Below, piece by piece: positions 9,401 to 15,400 of a DNA stretch of 28,527 bases; within the stretch, counting starts at the first letter, position 1, and the number at the start of each line of letters is the position of its first letter. The translations under genes and the position numbers were made by a program. This DNA comes from Mnemiopsis leidyi (taxonomy: Eukaryota; Ctenophora; Tentaculata; Lobata; Bolinopsidae), in NCBI GenBank assembly GCA_000226015.1, contig JH153925.1, positions 258,744-287,270 on the forward strand. Direction: 5' to 3'. The notes below the pieces were generated by a model, which was not told the DNA's origin, made no database searches, and saw only the letters and a program-made list of their open reading frames with translations.

Positions 9401-12400
9401 CTGGGAGTACGAATACGGTTACGGAGCTTCTAACGAGCTTTACACGGGATCTCTGTCTAGCGACTTCCTTGACATGACTTTCCCTGAAGTTGCTGAGTAA
9501 GTTATTTTGCTATTAACCAAACCGGATAGGATTTAGGTTAAGTTCCATAGGTTCGTTCTTGGATATTGAAACGACGAGTGTTTCTTTGAAAGAAATACAA
9601 TTTAAGTCGGATCTAATTTGGTTCATCAATTTGAAATAAGAATGATACATCCGTCATCCACTAACATAGACTAAACTTTACAGGATATGCTTGATAAAAC
9701 TTCACATTTTGCTAATCGGAGTTGAAACAAATTCATCTTCAACAGGGTAGGTGTATTCAAAGTTGGTATACATCTTTGTCAAAAATCTTCCCAAAGTTGC
9801 AATATCTATATTGCAACTTTTGGATGATGTTTGACTTAATCATATACCAATTATATGCTGCATATATGCAATATGCAACCAGCTAGGCACACTTTTCTGC
9901 ATCTTTATATCAATATGTAGATTTCATGATGATAGCGGAATCGATCTTTTTACAAGCAACCCCTTTTCAGGATTCTGTTCAACCCAAGCCCACATGTTTT
10001 TAGATTTAGACAAGGAACGCAGGGAATCTTCATTGCCCAAAACCCAACTGTAGTTAAAAGGTACAAAAGTCGAATTTGAGGGAAGGAAAAATTTTCTCGG
10101 GAAACTTCAATTAATTTTTTTTCGGTGAAAAACGCACATCTTTGTCATTCAAAAAATCCTATGAACAAATTTCACATACCATAACTTTTTAATGCCCTTG
10201 CAACCACCGCAAAGCACAAAATTTTGTCCACTTACAAATTATAAATTAATATTTTTTCAGTGCTGCTCTGTTCTGCTTTAAATGCCATGAGTATGCGATT
10301 CAGTCAGAGATCGTAAAATGCACCTGTGACAAAAGCGATTGTAAGTCTTTTTATTTATTTATTTTTTCTGTAATCCATGAATAAAGCCTTTGAAAAGCAC
10401 AAATTTTAGTTAAATTCATTAAGCTTATCTTTCTTGGAAAACTGAATATTTTAGACGAGCTTAGGCTCATCGCTTTATTGTTTATAACATCTTTTACCCT
10501 CCGTAAGAATCTTGAATCATTAAACACTAAATTCTTTCCTTTTCTTTAATGATTCATCCATCGAACAGTGTCTTCGATAGACCGCACTGAAATTTTTATA
10601 GCTATGCCTGGTATCGGTAAGAATACATGTGCAGAAAAAGCTTCAATAATATTCTAATAAATCACCGTTCACAAAATGCAATAGCTTAGCTATGCATGAC
10701 ACACACAAGGGATTTACACACTTTTATTCATTGTGTTGACTGTAAGAATTCTATTCCAAGTATATATAAGGGTTTGCACTATCGTTACGTAGTTGTCAAG
10801 TTATATTGTGAAATAGCTAATTAGTCTAGCACTTATGACTTTTGTGTTATGTTATCAACAGATGAGCATTAGGTTTACTATTTTGGATTACTGAGTTATT
10901 TTCATATTTTGGCATTTGGAGGGAAGCAAATTTTCACGAAAATAATAGAAATCAGTTCAATGGTCGATACTATTCCACTTGGCAGATTGAAAATGAATAC
11001 ATTTAAGAAGCTTATATGTCCATGATGAAAAGTGTGATATTCATCTATTTGTAAAATTACAGTTTAATTTAGAATTGAACAGGCTTAACGCAAAAGCAAC
11101 CTTCTGCCGTTTTCTGGCACTGGAAAATGTTTCATGCTAAAACTTTCGGCTGCACCGATTCAGTTTGTTTTTATCTACTATCTTGTTATGAATTAAAATT
11201 AAACGATGTATATAGTGAAAAGGCCGTCATCTAGCAGAAAATCAGGTAAGAAGCATCTAACTTAAAACATTATAAAGAACCTTTATTCATGAATGGTTTT
11301 TCAGCTGGGTACACGAATAGTCGAACAAACTCAAATGCTAACACCACTGTGCCAAAGAAAAAACGGAAAAAGCAGTAAGTTTTGGCATACATCGATATTG
11401 CTTGACAATTTGCCAGCTATTTTTATTCAGTGCAGTTTCATTACAATTTTTGCGATATAGATCAATAGATTATAGAATCTATTATGAAGAATCTTTCAGG
11501 AATGAGTATGTACTTTACTGTATGTGATATAGAATTTATTATACAGAATCTTTTCAGGAGTGAGTATGTACCATACTGGAAAAGACTCTCACAAGAAGAA
11601 AGAGCGAAAATGGACGAGCGACTCACTCTGGACGGCTCAGGAACCTTCCATTGGCGGGAATCTTGTCTTCTGGAAGAAGTTACTATGACAAAAGAAGATG
11701 TAGCTACTCTCACTGGTAAAAAACATGATTCATTTTATAGAGCATATATATTAGGCACAATTCTGCACTAAAGTAGACTTATGAAGAGTCCGAAAGTGAA
11801 ATGGTCATATAAGAATCAAACAACCATCATTTCAGATCACATCATTGTTTGCGTATTTGGTGACAACAATGCCCCCACGGTTGGTCTCAGGAATTTACTG
11901 TTACCCCTCCGGAATAGCAACCTTCCAACAACAGAAGTGAAGAAAGTTCTTCTTTTGGGTAAAAAGGAGTACATTGAGAAGGAGTGGAAAGACATTGATG
12001 AGTTCCAGGATGTGTATTTCATGGAGGTGATTGAATGTACCCTTATTAACTAACAGTATCAATATGACAGAATATGTTAAAGTAGAGTTTAAAAAGAACG
12101 AATGATTCAAGATGCTATTTTGAAAAGTGGAAACTCGAGATTGTAAATTGATTCAATATAAGTTTTATTCTCGTCTAAGTTATGTCATTGTTATGTTCGA
12201 TAAAACAAAAAATGATTTTTGCAGGGTTCTCCTATCCGTCGAGAAGATGTCATCTCAGCTGGAGTACAAAACTGTCTTATGTGCCTCATCCTCTCCTCCG
12301 CTCTACAAAGTAAAGCCACTGATCCTAATCTGGTCGACAAAGAAACTATCCTGTCATTCCTCCAGGTACACAAGTTTTTTATGAAGGAGTACTTGTTTTA

Positions 12401-15400
12401 CATAGAGCAGCTCTCACTTCTTCGGGTACAAAATATTCTTTGTAGACGCAAAGTTTCAGGCAAATTGGCATCATATGACTGGGATGTCATGGATAAAAAA
12501 ATTGATCAAAAACAATCATGTTCTCAATGTGATTTGAAGAAAAATTGTTTCAGATTAAATGTCTATCATCATTATCCATATTTTTGATATAGTGAGAGCC
12601 TTTTATGACATACTCTACTACTAACATGACCATGGATTGTGACTCCACACTGTAAAAATGGCTTGCAAGAAACATCCTTGTTGAGCATGCTTATAACTAT
12701 TGGTATTCCTGTCTTGCATGACGCCCATTAACATAGTCTATACAAATTACAAACCATCACAATAAATTGATCATGCGACTTATAAATAATGCTCCGCTTA
12801 AACAAATAGTCTATACAGTGTTCCATTATAGTTTCTTTTTTCTAAGCCTTACTTTATAAGATAGATGATTATGCTTTCCTGTAATCCTGTAATACACCAT
12901 GCTTTGAGGAGTTCCCTCCGGTATTGTAGACGATAGAACATTTAATTAGTTCGTACAATTGGTCCTTCTATATTCTTATAATATAAGGCCATTTTCTCTT
13001 ATACGTTCCTTGAGTTCTTAAAGACATATTATATTGAAGTGGCACTATAGGGTGAGTTCCCAAGGTGTTGCAGGGAGGGAGCCGGGGGACAGAGAGAGAT
13101 AGAGGGGACTGATCTACATAATGTATCTTGGTGTGTATTGTCTAGATAATGGGTTGCCTAGGTAACACACGCACATACAGTCTGGTATCTAGGTGCTCTA
13201 TGTAACACTGCCTCGGCACGTGATGCAGCGTTAATGACCCATTATCCTCAGAACGTGCTTGCATTTGCAACCTCTGACAATTATACGGGATGTACACACA
13301 AAGACACCTGACACAGTTCACATGAATACATGATGATGTGTGAATATGTGTTTGTCTGTTTGTCTGTATATTGTGTGTTTGTCTGTATGTGTGTCGTGCA
13401 GCGGTCTTCCTAACCTCGGTTAGGAAGACCGCCATGACGACACACATACACACAGACAAACACATACAGACAAACACATGGAGGGAAAGACAGACTAAAT
13501 TAAGGATAAAAATGCAAATGTTACTTTACTTAATATTGCTCATAGGAGATAATCACAACTTTGCAAGGGGTTTAGTCGAAAAGCGTACCAACTGATCCTA
13601 ATTCTCAGTTAAACTTAAAATCACCTACATTACAATGCTACTTTTTACGTCTTTAATGCTTAAGTCTGTAACAATTCTGACCGATCCTTTAAATCAAATC
13701 CTCCTATCAGATTAAAGGATGTCGCGGAACAGAGAGCTCAGACACGAGCAACACAACTAAGTATCGACTTTCGGAAAAGCCCATCAGAAATCGGGCCCAA
13801 ATCCCCATTATATCAGAAATAGGTAAGCGTTTTCGATATGTTTGTTTCGAGTTAAAAAATAAGTTATCATTGGATTTTGGATGTGTTTAACTTTATTCAA
13901 CTATTACTACCTGTATTTAAATATGAATGATGTGGTGTTTTTATTTCTTATTGAACAGATAACCAGTCCGCAAAAAAGTTTCATCGCAAAACACTATGAT
14001 AGTTTTCAATTTAACATTCTTTGAAAGTGAATCCTTGTATTCCAACATATAGCTTCAGAAGGACCAACATGTCAACATGATTTAACCTTATAACTCCACC
14101 ACATTCACCTAGTTAACGATTCGAAGGTTAACTCCACCACATTTACCTAGTTAACGATTGGAACATGATTTAACCTTATAACTCCACCACATTTACCTAG
14201 TTAACGATTCGAACGTGCAATTCATGGAAAAGTCGAAAGATTCGAGTGTTGGAGCGCTGTACATGGCACTGCCATTTACCCGGGGGCAAGCCTTTATTGT
14301 TTCTGTCCTGGATGCCATTCTGTCATTGGTAAAGAGTGTTCGTTGCATGCTTCACGTGTATTAAAGCACTTCTTAGGGGATTGCATTGACTCATTGACAT
14401 GCTTAGTTCTTAGGGGATTGCATTGACATGCTTAAGTAATTTTGGCAGCCATTAAATTGTGATGAATCAATATACTATGGCAATGGGTGCATAACACATG
14501 TAAAACATGGATACATAAATGCATTAAACATAGTTTCGTGGATATATGATACATTAGGAACATGCATAAATGCGCAATGCTTGGCTCCTGAATCATCAAA
14601 AAGCTTTTCATATCAAACCACTGGTCCAGTGCAATCCACGGAATGTAAGATGGTGCACACTACTAGACATAGAAATCACGATTAACTGGACTACACATAA
14701 AAATCACGATTAACTGAATGTTTGCTGTGTGTCTGTAACAAAGCATGATCTTGTTTTTCAGTGTCTGATACCAATGTCCAATTCATGATGGCTCACAGTC
14801 AGGAGTCGTTTTCATCGACCTCTCCCCTCCAAATGTCACTGCCCTTTTCCCGGGGCCAAGCTTTCATAGTGTCCGTCCTTGATTCCCTCTTATCTCTCGT
14901 GATCAACGGAGACCGTGATGTAAGCAACTGCAGAATAGCTACCAAAAAGTCGCTACACATCGCAAAATTGCTTTGAAAAACCGCCATTCATCGCAAAGCA
15001 GCTATATAAAACTGCTATCCATGGCAAAATTTGTTTGGACAAAATCGCTAAATATTCGCAGAATTGCTTGAAAATAGCTCTGATCACTTCCGTAGATAGA
15101 AATTCATTATTCAAGGGTTCGAAAGTAGTACCTTATATCCCAACCTCAACTTAACACTCATGAAAATGCTGTATACAGCGAAAGCTTGAACCCTTCAATG
15201 TTCATAAAAATCTGCACTATACACACAACTCTTTGTAACTTCGCTATAGAGCTACAAGGAGTTAAGCTTTTAAAGCGACCTCCTGTATTCTAAACATCCT
15301 TATATTCTGCGCTTCTTCCTTTGCAGCTTCAAGTACTACCCATCTTTCTTTAATCTTTTACCGGGTTCATAATACGTGTTTGCTACTGTCTTTCATAATC

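Noticed and set aside
13142-13595. Open frames on both strands around the palindrome
   Set aside because: Created by the GT/CA arms of the inverted repeat inside a channel intron.
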